Shown piece after piece: positions 44,985 through 53,994 of a stretch of 64,000 nt of DNA; position 1 is the stretch's first letter; every line of letters starts with the position of its first letter. The position numbers were made by a program, and so were the translations under genes. The notes under the pieces are model-generated. The model saw only the letters and a program-made list of their open reading frames with translations. It was not told where the DNA came from and searched no databases. This stretch comes from JBEBVQ01 sp037190845 (lineage in GTDB: Bacteria; Bacteroidota; Bacteroidia; Chitinophagales; Chitinophagaceae), in assembly GCA_037190845.1 (NCBI GenBank), contig JBBCJI010000019.1:62001-126000 (forward strand). Direction: 5' to 3'.

Positions 44985-45299
44985 ATGTGCAAAAGAATAA
45001 TATTGCCCTTGATAATAGCATCTGCCCTCATCCCATTCATAGGATACGCAGAAGACAATCATCAATCGCCAGAAGTATATGGAGATAGTTTATCCAGAGA
45101 AGAGGTACTTTTCCTGGACTCAATAGGCATAGATATAGACGAGTACTGGTCGCTCGATGAAATGATGGGGCTGAATGGCAAAACATTAGCTAAAGAATGT
45201 GCGGATAATTATCGGAAACTGTATAACGCGGATAAGCCAAACACGATATCTGCACAAGAATGCATAGATTTACGTGAGCATATTAAAAAAAGCAGATGA
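44985..45299 (+). CDS. Secreted small protein sharing a module with the next gene
   Basis: 104 residues. Seen: signal peptide 1-22 (ending GYA), then a module VYGDSLSREEVLFLDSIGID...YWSLDEMMG (about 31-62) also present in the next protein, and a helical end with two Cys (KECADNY, AQECIDL). Overlaps the following ATG by 4 bases (ATGA), so translation is coupled. Function unknown; possibly a partner or immunity protein of the hydrolase-like product. Confidence 0.65.
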   Translation: MCKRIILPLIIASALIPFIGYAEDNHQSPEVYGDSLSREEVLFLDSIGIDIDEYWSLDEMMGLNGKTLAKECADNYRKLYNADKPNTISAQECIDLREHIKKSR

Positions 45300-46483
45300 A
45301 TAAAAGTCGCATACTAATGGTGACAGCGGTTTTATTAATCGTTTTCACAGGATGTAAAAAAGAAAATTTCTCAACTGATAGTGAATCCCAAGTATATAGT
45401 GAAGGGCTATCTAGTGAGGATGCGCTTTTTCTAGATACAATTGGCGTAGAGAATTGGACTCTTGATTCTATTTTAGGCTATCGTAGTAAGCCCACCCTAA
45501 AATCTACAAGCTCATCTCTCGTACAAGACTTGCATCTAGCAATGTTAGTAAAGGCAACTAAATTATTCGAGCTAAAACAAATATTATATCCGGGATTAGG
45601 GGATTATAAACCGGCGCATTACGGCATTGCATATAGTTTAGGCCAACGAAATTGTGAAGAACGACTTTTTCCTGAACATGGAAATAAATTACATAGAAGT
45701 TATGCAGTATTCGGCATTGATTGTTCAGGGCTAATGATAAGTTTGTTAAGACATCAAGGAATCAATATAGCCAACTGTCAAGTGGCTACTTTTGAACACG
45801 CATTACGAGAAGCTCTACGACAAAATAACGCATACAAGAATATTTCTATAGAAAAGATAGAAAATCCCCCCATTACTAAAATAGAAAATGGCGATTTCAT
45901 AATGTGGCGAAGCCACATGGGGATTGTTTCTGTAAGCCCCAATGGCAACAAAGTTGTTTTTCAGTCAAATGGAACGGGTGAACCTGTGAATCTTGAAGAC
46001 CAGCAAAAGAATTGGAGCTTAGTCCGAGGAGTACGCCCAATTGATTTAAATAAAGCAATTCATGGAAAAGGATATTGGGGGACTGGATATAAAATATTAA
46101 GATTCAAAGATGAAGGGAATCCAGACAACTCGCGAATAACAAAATATCACCTGTTTTTATACCGCGTAGGCGGTGGTATAGATTCGTTTTGGATGGATGG
46201 AAAATATAGCGGCAGAACCGGTGAATATTTTTTGGAAGCTACCATACAAGGCGAGAATGTATATAATCCAAATACGGGAGGATATTCATGGCCAATGATT
46301 GAAGGTATTCCTATACATTTTTCAGTTTCTTCGGGTAGCCTTGATGTACCGATGGTACTATCAGCATCTACATCCTCGGGGGCAGCCAATAAATATTATT
46401 GGAGTAATAATCCGGGAACTGTCACAATCAAAGCAACAATGCCCGATGGCACTGAACACACGAGGACATCAACTTTCCAATAA
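45296..46483 (+). CDS. Lipoprotein with NlpC/P60-like cysteine hydrolase domain
   Basis: 395 residues. Seen: lipobox VFTGC (Cys20), the shared module VYSEGLSSEDALFLDTIG ... WTLDSILG (about 33-61), a papain-like core with catalytic Cys143 in FGIDCSGLMISLL and His207 in WRSHMGIVS, then a beta-rich C-terminal region (about 270-395). Established: the DCSG and H-G motifs define NlpC/P60 peptidoglycan endopeptidases and relatives. Inference: an envelope-acting amidase or peptidase, perhaps remodelling the wall for transfer or acting on rivals. AT-rich relative to the relaxase region. No terminator clearly seen after it. Confidence 0.72.
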   Translation: MNKSRILMVTAVLLIVFTGCKKENFSTDSESQVYSEGLSSEDALFLDTIGVENWTLDSILGYRSKPTLKSTSSSLVQDLHLAMLVKATKLFELKQILYPGLGDYKPAHYGIAYSLGQRNCEERLFPEHGNKLHRSYAVFGIDCSGLMISLLRHQGINIANCQVATFEHALREALRQNNAYKNISIEKIENPPITKIENGDFIMWRSHMGIVSVSPNGNKVVFQSNGTGEPVNLEDQQKNWSLVRGVRPIDLNKAIHGKGYWGTGYKILRFKDEGNPDNSRITKYHLFLYRVGGGIDSFWMDGKYSGRTGEYFLEATIQGENVYNPNTGGYSWPMIEGIPIHFSVSSGSLDVPMVLSASTSSGAANKYYWSNNPGTVTIKATMPDGTEHTRTSTFQ

Positions 46484-46551
46484 TCCTTATGCCTCTATAA
46501 GGGAAGATGTCTGTTCCAAAAATCGAACAAACCAGCGTATTCATTTTCTCG

Positions 46552-46953
46552 TCATTTTGATGACACTAATCCAAAAACGCCAACGATGAGTGACAAGGAA
46601 TTTATGACAGAATTATATCTTTCCAGCCCAATCTGATTTTTAATTTGGTCGAGTTCTTCAATCAATTTTTCAATCTGCATCCGTTCGACTTCGGCCTTTG
46701 CTTGGAACCACGGGGTTTGACTATACTCAATCGCCTTAGCTGTTAGGGTAACGCTATACCAATGCACACCATCAGCTATTGACATTAGCATAATAAGGTT
46801 TTCTTTCTCGAACTCGCTTAATATCGCCACAATAAATGCTTCTTCTATATTTAAGGCCGTAGCGGCATCCTTACATTTAATCGTGGTGTGTAGCCCATTT
46901 CTTGTGCTTACCAGATATTTCAGAATTTCATCCCTTACTTGGGGTGTAATCAT
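46552..46953 (-). CDS. Winged-helix-like protein with hydrophobic C-terminus
   Basis: 133 residues. Seen: N-terminal wHTH-like part (VRDEILKYLVSTRNG, EEAFIVAILSEFEKENLI), a coiled coil (EVERMQIEKLIEELDQIKNQ, about 88-108) and a C-terminal hydrophobic segment (VINSLSLIVGVFGLVSSK). Could be a membrane-tethered regulator. Convergent with the NlpC-like gene. Family not recognised. Confidence 0.6.
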   Translation of the reverse strand: MITPQVRDEILKYLVSTRNGLHTTIKCKDAATALNIEEAFIVAILSEFEKENLIMLMSIADGVHWYSVTLTAKAIEYSQTPWFQAKAEVERMQIEKLIEELDQIKNQIGLERYNSVINSLSLIVGVFGLVSSK

Positions 46954-46983
46954 ATCGCATGTTTTTACACCATGAAATTACCA

Positions 46984-47346
46984 CTAAATTTTGTCATCTT
47001 CGCATAGGTCTGACATCATACGCGCCGTTTCTTCAAAGGCTATCCAAGCGTACCAGTTTTTGAGGTCGCCTTGGGGTTTCAGCGGCTCGCCTAATTCATG
47101 CTCTAACTCATAGCGCAATGCTTCGATTTCATCGTAGTGCTTATCAAAGAATGCGTGGGTGTCGTGATAATAGATAAGGCTGCTAATCATCCCGCTTTGG
47201 CAACCGTGATGCAGCAGGTCTGTAAAGAATGCTGCTATATCATACCCACAGTCCAGTGCCTCCTGTGCCACTGCTGCCCGGAGAGTGTTGGGGGTATCAG
47301 CGATTATCTGACGTAATGTTTTTTCCAGTCGTGGGGTCGTATTCAT
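46984..47346 (-). CDS. Hypothetical protein, plasmid-type
   Basis: 120 residues, acidic, helical. Seen: YYHDTHAFFDKHYDEIEAL and GDLKNWYAWIAFEETARMM, a pattern I associate with small proteins on proteobacterial plasmids (not verified). Strong Shine-Dalgarno AAGGAG seven bases before the ATG. A hairpin terminator precedes it (47369-47387). Confidence 0.7.
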   Translation of the reverse strand: MNTTPRLEKTLRQIIADTPNTLRAAVAQEALDCGYDIAAFFTDLLHHGCQSGMISSLIYYHDTHAFFDKHYDEIEALRYELEHELGEPLKPQGDLKNWYAWIAFEETARMMSDLCEDDKI

Positions 47347-47368
47347 GGATAGCTCCTTGAAAAAGGTT

Positions 47369-47387
47369 GGCGGGCATATAGCCCGCC
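47369..47387 (-). terminator. Hairpin between two small leftward genes
   Basis: Perfect GGCGGGC-ATATA-GCCCGCC. Read leftward it is followed by AACCTTTTT, so it can terminate or attenuate transcription from the 47398-47604 gene into the next. Confidence 0.7.
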
Positions 47388-47397
47388 AAGATGGAGG

Positions 47398-47604
47398 TTA
47401 ATTGCTTTCGGGTGCGATGCGCAGGGTGATACGGCCATCCCAAGGGGCGCATTCCAGTTGGATGTTGAAGCCTTTGCCGTCCTTATGCGTCCAAGCTGCC
47501 CCGATGCGTGTCCACTGGTTCTTCTGGCTGCCTTTGCGCACCTGATAGGCGATGTGTGTTGGCAAAGTGCCTTTTGCTGCGGTTTGTTGGTCTATGTTGC
47601 TCAT
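47398..47604 (-). CDS. Small hypothetical protein, plasmid-type
   Basis: 68 residues, hydrophilic, beta-rich: THIAYQVRKGSQKNQWTRIG, AAWTHKDGKGFNIQLE, WDGRITLRI. AAAGGAG lies seven bases before the ATG. Resembles short proteins common next to relaxase genes of proteobacterial plasmids, from memory only. Confidence 0.7.
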   Translation of the reverse strand: MSNIDQQTAAKGTLPTHIAYQVRKGSQKNQWTRIGAAWTHKDGKGFNIQLECAPWDGRITLRIAPESN

Positions 47605-48051
47605 GTCGTTCTCCTTTTATTAAGGCGGCTTGATTGCCGTCCTATGAGAGCGACCCGAAACCGCCGGGACACGGCGTAGCGCACCGGTCAACCGAAACAC
47701 GGAGGGTCTGCGAAGCGGAAACCGTGTTGGCAGGTTTACCGGCGTGGCTGCGGTTTCAGCCTCTCATGAAAAGGACGGAACAAGCTGGCTTAACGAGGCC
47801 GGACGACATTGGGGAAACAGGCCATAAGCCTCCTGCAAACAATCACAGGACAATGACACAATCGTAATTCCGCCAAACCATAGTGCTGGGTTCAGGGCGC
47901 GCGGTTTCGCCTGCGGCATCCCCGGCTTATTCATCATCCGGTGAGAAAAACGGCGACTGCCGACAGGCCATATCAAACCACGTCAGCCCATATAGATGCA
48001 AAATTTTTTCATGCAAAAATGGGGGCGTAATATGCGTAAAACCGAGGAACG
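47605..48051. other. Non-coding region upstream of the relaxase, candidate oriT
   Basis: 447 bases with no convincing gene, GC-rich, with several short inverted and direct repeats, for example two copies of ATGCAAAA about 17 bases apart near 47997-48020. Established: MobF relaxases usually nick an oriT in the intergenic region near their gene. I could not identify a nic sequence. Confidence 0.35.
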
Positions 48052-50817
48052 ATGTTGCGTATTACAATGAGCAAATCTGCGGGTGGTGCGAAGAAATACT
48101 ACTGTGAGGAATACTACAATGAAGGGCAATCCGCCCAGCTTGATTATTATTCCGAGGGTAGCCAGTCCATCGGCAAATGGGGCGGTATCGCGACAGAAAA
48201 GTTAGGGCTGACCGGCGACATCGCCAAGCGGGATTTTGCAAGCCTGTGCGATAATATCCACCCACTGACCGGCAAGACGCTGACAGGGCGTAACGACAAA
48301 GGCCGCACGGTGGGTTATGATTTTACGTTCAACGCCTGCAAGTCGGTGAGCCTTGCCTATGCGTTTGGGAGTGAGGAAGACAAACTCATTATCCTTGAAG
48401 CGTTCCAGCAATCCGTGCGCGAAACCATGAGCGAGATTGAAACAGGAATGCAAGCGCGGGTGAGAGCCGAGGGCAAAAATGAAAACCGCCTGACGGGTAA
48501 TATTGCCTATGGGGCATTCACCCATTTCACGACACGGCCGGTTGACGGGGTGGCCGACCCGCATTTGCATAGCCATTGCTTCGTGTTTAACGCCACCTAT
48601 GACGAACAGGATAACAAATGGAAGGCCGGGCAGTTCCGGCAGGTTAAGCAGGATGCCCCGTATTATGAGGCGGTCTTTCATAGTAAGCTCGCACATTACC
48701 TGCAACGGTCGGGCTATGCTGTCGAGCGCACCCAAAACGGCTTTGAGCTGGTGGGGATTGAAAAATGCACTCTTGAAAAATTCTCGCGGCGTACACAAGA
48801 AATCGAGGATTACAGCCGTGAGCACCAGATTACCGATGATAAACAGAAATCACAGGTGGGGGCAAAGACACGCGAAGCCAAACGGCTTGCCCTGACCGGA
48901 GCGCAGCAGGAAACGGAATGGCAATGGCGTTTAAGCCCGGAAGAAAGGCAGGCATTTTTGCACCTGAAACACGGGGACACCTTGCCGCCCGATGCCCAAG
49001 CCGCCGGAAAAGCCTTAGCACATTCCTTGCAGCACCATCTGGAACGCAAGTCCGTTTCCAGCGATAAAGAGATTTTAGCCACGGCGATAAAATACGCGAT
49101 AGGACATGCCAAGCCGGAACAGGTGAAACAGGCATTGGAACAGGATGAAGGCGTTCTTTACGCCCACGAACAGTTGCGCCGCTTCATCACCACCAAAGAG
49201 GCGTTGCAGGAGGAAAAGCAGCTTATCCGGCATTGTATGGAGGCGCGGAATAAATACCGCCCGATAAACGCCACCTACCAGCCGCAAAACCCACAACTGA
49301 ACGAGCAACAGCAGGCGGCGGTGCGCCATGCGTTATCCTCTACGGACGGCATTACGATTATCACCGGCAAGGCAGGCACAGGCAAAACCACGCTGATGAA
49401 AGAAGTGCAACAAGGCATTATCGCCAGTGGCAAGCGGATTTATGCGTTTGCGCCATCCAGCGAAGCCAGCCGGGGTGTTCAGCGCAGCGAGGGGTTTGAG
49501 AATGCCGAAACGGTGGCGAAGCTCATTCAGGATGAAAAGCTGCACCCGGAATTGGAGCAGCAGGTTATCTGGGTGGATGAGGCCGGCATGTTATCGAACC
49601 GCGACATGAACCACATTTTTGCCATCGCCAACGCCCAGAGCGCGAGGGTTATCCTCTCCGGCGATACGCGGCAACATAACAGCGTGGAGCGCGGGGACGC
49701 GCTACGCATTATCCAGAAGGAAACGGGGATAAAGCCCGTGACCGTGAGCAAAATCCAACGGCAGAAAAATTCGGAATATAATAAGGCGGTGGAATTATTA
49801 GCTGATGGGCAGGTTGAGCAAGGGTTCAGGCAATTAGAGCGCATGGGGGCTATTCACGAAATAGACGACAGCGAAATGCGGGTTGAGGTGATTGCCGATG
49901 ATTACTGCGCCACCGCTTTTGCGGGAAATCAACCGACAAAAGAGGTGCTGGTGATTGCCCCCACCCATGCCGAGGGTGAAGTTGTGACGGAGCGGATACG
50001 GGAGCGACTGAAAGGCCGGGGCATTATCGGGCAGGAAGAACGCACATGCACGGTGCTTAAAAACCGTCAGTTGACCGAAGCGGAAAAGCAGCAGCCTGAA
50101 AGCTATGATATAGGCAATGTTATCAGGTTTCACCAGCACGGCAAAGGCATCCGCGCGGGTAAGCGGCTGGCAGTGACGGCGACAGAGGTCAACGGGCTTT
50201 TTGCAAAAGACGGCGAAGGGATTGATTACCATCTCCCCTTTACCGAAGCGAAAAAATGGACGGTTTATGAGGCGAAGCAGTTACAGGTTGCCAAGGGGGA
50301 TAAAATCCGCATTACCGCAAACGGTAAAGCCAATGACGGCAAACATTTATTCAATGGCACGACCTACCATATCGAGGGGTTCGACAAGCAAGGAAACATC
50401 CAACTTTCCAACGGCTCGGCCATTACGCCGCAGTTTGGGCACTTCGCTTTGGGTTATGTGTCCACCTCCCACGCCGCGCAGGGCAAGACGGCGGATAAGG
50501 TGATTATCTCGCAAAGTTCGGCCACGTTCCGCGCCGCTTCGATGGAACAATTCTATGTTTCGGTGTCACGCGGCAGGCAGGCGGTGTCACTTTATACGGA
50601 TGACAAGGACACATTATTGCAGGCCGTCAGTCATTCGGGAGAGCGTATTTCCGCCACCGAATTAATGAGGAAGCGGCAGGCACAAGCGGAAACAACCAAC
50701 CACCTATTCAGGCAACGGCAGGAGCAGACCGCCCCTGCACATGATTACATAACCCCTCAATCCAGACCCGATGGACTTTCGACAACGGTTAGAACAGAGC
50801 AGAGTGCGTCCCGCTAA
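48052..50817 (+). CDS. MobF-family conjugative relaxase-helicase (TrwC/TraA type)
   Basis: 921 residues. Seen: relaxase domain with candidate nucleophile tyrosines 16-17 and 21-22 (KKYYCEEYYNEG) and the three-His metal site PHLHSHCFVFN (about 170-176); helicase domain with Walker A TGKAGTGKTT (about 440-448), Walker B VIWVDEAGM (about 507), GDTRQHNSV and VSTSHAAQGKTAD, VSVSRGRQAV. Established: nicks oriT, stays bound to the 5' end and unwinds the strand. GAGGAACG precedes the start. No long C-terminal extension. Most Bacteroidota elements use other relaxase families, so this looks imported. Confidence 0.93.
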   Translation: MLRITMSKSAGGAKKYYCEEYYNEGQSAQLDYYSEGSQSIGKWGGIATEKLGLTGDIAKRDFASLCDNIHPLTGKTLTGRNDKGRTVGYDFTFNACKSVSLAYAFGSEEDKLIILEAFQQSVRETMSEIETGMQARVRAEGKNENRLTGNIAYGAFTHFTTRPVDGVADPHLHSHCFVFNATYDEQDNKWKAGQFRQVKQDAPYYEAVFHSKLAHYLQRSGYAVERTQNGFELVGIEKCTLEKFSRRTQEIEDYSREHQITDDKQKSQVGAKTREAKRLALTGAQQETEWQWRLSPEERQAFLHLKHGDTLPPDAQAAGKALAHSLQHHLERKSVSSDKEILATAIKYAIGHAKPEQVKQALEQDEGVLYAHEQLRRFITTKEALQEEKQLIRHCMEARNKYRPINATYQPQNPQLNEQQQAAVRHALSSTDGITIITGKAGTGKTTLMKEVQQGIIASGKRIYAFAPSSEASRGVQRSEGFENAETVAKLIQDEKLHPELEQQVIWVDEAGMLSNRDMNHIFAIANAQSARVILSGDTRQHNSVERGDALRIIQKETGIKPVTVSKIQRQKNSEYNKAVELLADGQVEQGFRQLERMGAIHEIDDSEMRVEVIADDYCATAFAGNQPTKEVLVIAPTHAEGEVVTERIRERLKGRGIIGQEERTCTVLKNRQLTEAEKQQPESYDIGNVIRFHQHGKGIRAGKRLAVTATEVNGLFAKDGEGIDYHLPFTEAKKWTVYEAKQLQVAKGDKIRITANGKANDGKHLFNGTTYHIEGFDKQGNIQLSNGSAITPQFGHFALGYVSTSHAAQGKTADKVIISQSSATFRAASMEQFYVSVSRGRQAVSLYTDDKDTLLQAVSHSGERISATELMRKRQAQAETTNHLFRQRQEQTAPAHDYITPQSRPDGLSTTVRTEQSASR

Positions 50818-51154
50818 TGCGGAACCGCCTGCGGAAAAGGACGAACATTATGCCTGCCCCTATTTTGCCACCGATAGGGGCAAAAGCCCTGCATGTCTTG
50901 AATTACGATTGCCAGATGGAATACGCAGGGCTGTACCTTACGCTTTCTTCACTGAAATCATTTTTGACATAGATGCTGGTATCGAAATCCTGACCACCCA
51001 AAAGCGCATCACCATCACCGGCAGGCAACTTGCTAAACTGTATGACTACCTTGTTGCTTACCGTGTGCGATTTATTCAGGTGCACACGGGAACGGATGCC
51101 GAAGCGGAAGACGGAGTTTTTGTATATGGAATACTTATAGAAGAACGATATTAG
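50771..51154 (+). CDS. Small protein overlapping the relaxase 3' end
   Basis: 127 residues, beginning 47 bases inside the relaxase gene in another frame. Seen: hydrophilic N-terminus (RLEQSRVRPANAE), then a beta-rich domain ending ITITGRQLAKLYDYLVAYRV and FVYGILIEERY. Overlap suggests translational coupling with the relaxase. Function unknown. Confidence 0.65.
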   Translation: MDFRQRLEQSRVRPANAEPPAEKDEHYACPYFATDRGKSPACLELRLPDGIRRAVPYAFFTEIIFDIDAGIEILTTQKRITITGRQLAKLYDYLVAYRVRFIQVHTGTDAEAEDGVFVYGILIEERY

Positions 51155-51196
51155 AGAATGTGATATAGACATCCAAATTTTATTTAATTTCGTGAT

Positions 51197-51535
51197 ATGG
51201 GATATTCATACGGTATAGAAAATATGAGGGAAGTCCTTTTAAAGCTATGTGACGAAGGGACATTTTCCAATCGGCTTTTCAAGGCAATCTCGGAATTAGA
51301 AGTGTCAACAGAAGAAGATTTAACACAAGAACATTTTGACCGAAAAAAGGCTATCATAGCCGACTATCGGGAGCGTAATGCTACGTATGTAAATGAATCT
51401 GGTGATATGGTCGAAAAAGATTCCCTCGAAATCGAAAAGCAAATAGCGGACAGGATTGTCCGGCTTGCGGTTGACCTCATACAAGAAAACGTGATTTTAC
51501 AGAAAGAACATGATGCTGCCAATGCAGCAGAATAG
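51197..51535 (+). CDS. Small hypothetical helical protein
   Basis: 112 residues, acidic, largely helical (EDLTQEHFDRKKAIIADYRE, KQIADRIVRLAVDLIQENV). No signal, Cys or recognised motif. Follows the previous gene by 42 bases and is convergent with the membrane-protein gene ending at 51541. Confidence 0.6.
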   Translation: MGYSYGIENMREVLLKLCDEGTFSNRLFKAISELEVSTEEDLTQEHFDRKKAIIADYRERNATYVNESGDMVEKDSLEIEKQIADRIVRLAVDLIQENVILQKEHDAANAAE

Positions 51536-51540
51536 TTTTT

Positions 51541-52506
51541 CTAATTCGCAAGATGGCTTCTGTCTTGGTTCATTTCTTCAATGATGCTCATGAGGTCGGG
51601 GTATTGCTCTGCCATCTGCGGCGCAAGCTGCGGATTGTCTTTCATGGTTATGGCGGCCTGCTGTATCAGGATATTTTGCGGGGTCGGCTGTTCAACGTTA
51701 TTTTTTAGTTCCATCATCACTTTGGCCTCCATCACGCTATCGCGGAAATCAAGAATTTTATTGAGTTTAGCGGTTTCGCGCCAATTCGCGTGAATGGCCA
51801 GCGCGAACGCAGAAATATAGAGCCAGAGGCTCACCATGCCATGCAGCCAGACGGCAAGGACGAACAGTAAAAGCGGCTCGGCCACGGTGTTGGTGAACGC
51901 CGCGCGGTCATTAATCAGCTTCGGCATAGGCATCCCCTGCCGTTGCCTTTTCGGGATAAGGCTGATGTAGAGCCATACGACAGGGGCGGCAAGGGCATTG
52001 ATAAGCCGCATCAGATGCCCGGCCAAGCCCTCAATGCGGGACGTGCCGTCATCAAAAGAATGCAGAGCGGTATTTGTCCGCGCCCTCCACCGTATCTTGA
52101 ACAGGTGGTAGGTTCCCATCAGGATATAGGCCAGCAGAAAAAACATCATGCTTTTGTCCATTATCCGGTCTGTAAAGGTCTGCCCCGTCGGGCTGTAAAA
52201 CGGGTTTACCGCGCTTGCTAATCCGGTAAGCAATCCCTGTATCCATCTGCCTATCGCCACAATCGCATATTGCAGGGTGGCAAAAATAAACAGCAGCAGG
52301 AGGCCGGTATAAAAATTGACCACCGTAAACCAGCGTTGGCCGAAATCACGGCGCAGCAATACTTCAACGGGAATAGTGAACCAGCCCAGAATGAACATGA
52401 CAAACCCGACGGTGCGTGAGGAACGCCCCCATTTATTCACGCCGGAAATGTCGCGGGACTGGTCTATTTCATCGGTAGCAGTAATGGGTCTTGGTGTGAT
52501 TTTCAT
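51541..52506 (-). CDS. Multi-span membrane protein, partner of the coupling ATPase
   Basis: 321 residues. Seen: about five to six hydrophobic segments (TVGFVMFILGWFTIPVEVLL in part, FYTGLLLLFIFATLQYAIVA, MMFFLLAYILMGTYHLF, LLFVLAVWLHGMVSLWLYI), and a hydrophilic C-terminal tail. Its ATG overlaps the stop of the coupling ATPase by four bases, so the two are co-translated. Inference: supplies the membrane anchor that the ATPase lacks. Family not recognised. Confidence 0.75.
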   Translation of the reverse strand: MKITPRPITATDEIDQSRDISGVNKWGRSSRTVGFVMFILGWFTIPVEVLLRRDFGQRWFTVVNFYTGLLLLFIFATLQYAIVAIGRWIQGLLTGLASAVNPFYSPTGQTFTDRIMDKSMMFFLLAYILMGTYHLFKIRWRARTNTALHSFDDGTSRIEGLAGHLMRLINALAAPVVWLYISLIPKRQRQGMPMPKLINDRAAFTNTVAEPLLLFVLAVWLHGMVSLWLYISAFALAIHANWRETAKLNKILDFRDSVMEAKVMMELKNNVEQPTPQNILIQQAAITMKDNPQLAPQMAEQYPDLMSIIEEMNQDRSHLAN

Positions 52507-53930
52507 CGTTCGTGTTGTTTGAATTGGATAAAGAGATGGGTTTTCTTATTTTTCCATAGACGCCCGTTCTGGAATACAACGGCATCCACGCGATAATCGT
52601 TGAGCCTGCCGCCTTTTCGCAATTTGGTGAACACCTGCGGCGGCACGTCATAATCAAAGCTCTCGTTCTTGCCGCTGCTGACGTTGAAATAATCACCACC
52701 GAAACTCTCGCCTGAAGACTGCCGTATCTGCCAACTGCGGCCGATGGTTTCCGCCGCGTGTTCGTTGGTCATGGGGTCACTGTTCGCGTGCCAGATTTTT
52801 GTTTGCAGGTTGCCTATCAGAGAATCCACGCGGTATTTGCTCTGTGAGCCGCCCATGACGGCATAATAGTTCGGCAGGTTTTGCGTGAGATAGACCGTGC
52901 AAGCCTTGCTGCTGCGGGCGGTTGCCTGAAACTGCATATCATATTCCGTAACGAAGTTCTGCGCTTCATCCACCCATAGAAACACGGGTGTTGTTTCATT
53001 CGTGACAGTCCGCCGCTCGGCGGACTGCTGCCACAGGTATTTATAGACGACCTGCGCCGCCCTTCCCGCATCTCCATATTCTTTCACCGGCAGGTTCAGG
53101 ATAATGATTGCGCCGCGGTGGGTCAGCTCCGGGTAAGCAATCTTGCGCCTGTCGTCCGGCATTTCGGAAAACAGGCGGCGGAACGGCCTGCGCAGGAAAA
53201 TATCAATCATGGTGCTAAGGGTGGAAACGATGCTGGAACGGGTCTTATCGGCAAGGTTGGGGTATTCTTCCAGCCAGAAAGCGGCGGTGCTGTCGAAATC
53301 ATGCTGCACCCACTTGTCGAGCTCCTTGGCATGGCCTTCCAGCAACAATTGCCAGCACAGGCTTTTGGCTTTCCATTCGTCCGTGTCGAGCTGGGCAATG
53401 CTGGTCGGCGCGGATAAAATCACGTCATGGATTAGGGGGACGGACACCGTACCCCGCGCAATCATGCACAAATCTATGGTATTGCGCAAAAGCTGTTGCA
53501 TCGCGCGTGTCCAATACGGGTCACTGCCGCCGTCAATGCTGCGGTCTATGGCTTCATAAACAGTCGTGAACAGGCGCACCAGGTTATCGCTGTAACCTGC
53601 CCCTTCCCCCTTGCGCTCGATTTCATATTGCAAGAAAGGAAAAACGAACTCGCCGGTTGCATTAAACACCAGCAGGTGATTGGCGCGGCCGGTTTCACTG
53701 GCGTAGCGTTTCCAGTCGTCCAGCACGTCTTTTTTGGCACATAAAACCAACCCACCGAACCCAGCCCGGAGGAAAGAACGGGCTAAGGCTTCGCCGCTGC
53801 CGCTGGTTTTGCCGGAGCCGATACCGCCGAAAATCTGAACACCCTCACAGGCATTGCCGATGGTAAACGGTTCGTCGCCATCGTTGAATGAATAAATAAT
53901 ACGGTCAAGGCTGAAATCCGGCGCAGGCAT
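52503..53930 (-). CDS. VirD4/TraD-like coupling ATPase without membrane anchor
   Basis: 475 residues. Seen: Walker A GGIGSGKTSGSG (35-46), LVLCAKKDVLDDW, GAIIILNLPVKEYG, Walker B TPVFLWVDEAQNF (about 315-325), VYLTQNLPNYYAVMGG, and a C-terminal part ending VFQNGRLWKNKKTHLFI. Established: type IV coupling proteins bring the relaxosome to the secretion channel. This one starts directly at the ATPase and has no N-terminal transmembrane hairpin, unlike typical VirD4. The membrane protein next door may supply it. No other T4SS genes are visible. Confidence 0.88.
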   Translation of the reverse strand: MPAPDFSLDRIIYSFNDGDEPFTIGNACEGVQIFGGIGSGKTSGSGEALARSFLRAGFGGLVLCAKKDVLDDWKRYASETGRANHLLVFNATGEFVFPFLQYEIERKGEGAGYSDNLVRLFTTVYEAIDRSIDGGSDPYWTRAMQQLLRNTIDLCMIARGTVSVPLIHDVILSAPTSIAQLDTDEWKAKSLCWQLLLEGHAKELDKWVQHDFDSTAAFWLEEYPNLADKTRSSIVSTLSTMIDIFLRRPFRRLFSEMPDDRRKIAYPELTHRGAIIILNLPVKEYGDAGRAAQVVYKYLWQQSAERRTVTNETTPVFLWVDEAQNFVTEYDMQFQATARSSKACTVYLTQNLPNYYAVMGGSQSKYRVDSLIGNLQTKIWHANSDPMTNEHAAETIGRSWQIRQSSGESFGGDYFNVSSGKNESFDYDVPPQVFTKLRKGGRLNDYRVDAVVFQNGRLWKNKKTHLFIQFKQHER

Positions 53931-53994
53931 ATGGGGGCTATTTCAAGCCAATATATGCATTAAGTTTTTATCATCAAAGATTCTATACCACAGT

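Noticed and set aside
46147..46389. Antisense frame within the NlpC-like gene
   Set aside because: Shadow of a well-supported gene.
47634..47867. 77-codon rightward frame before the relaxase
   Set aside because: Arg/Pro/Thr-rich product without a ribosome site; typical spurious frame in GC-rich DNA.
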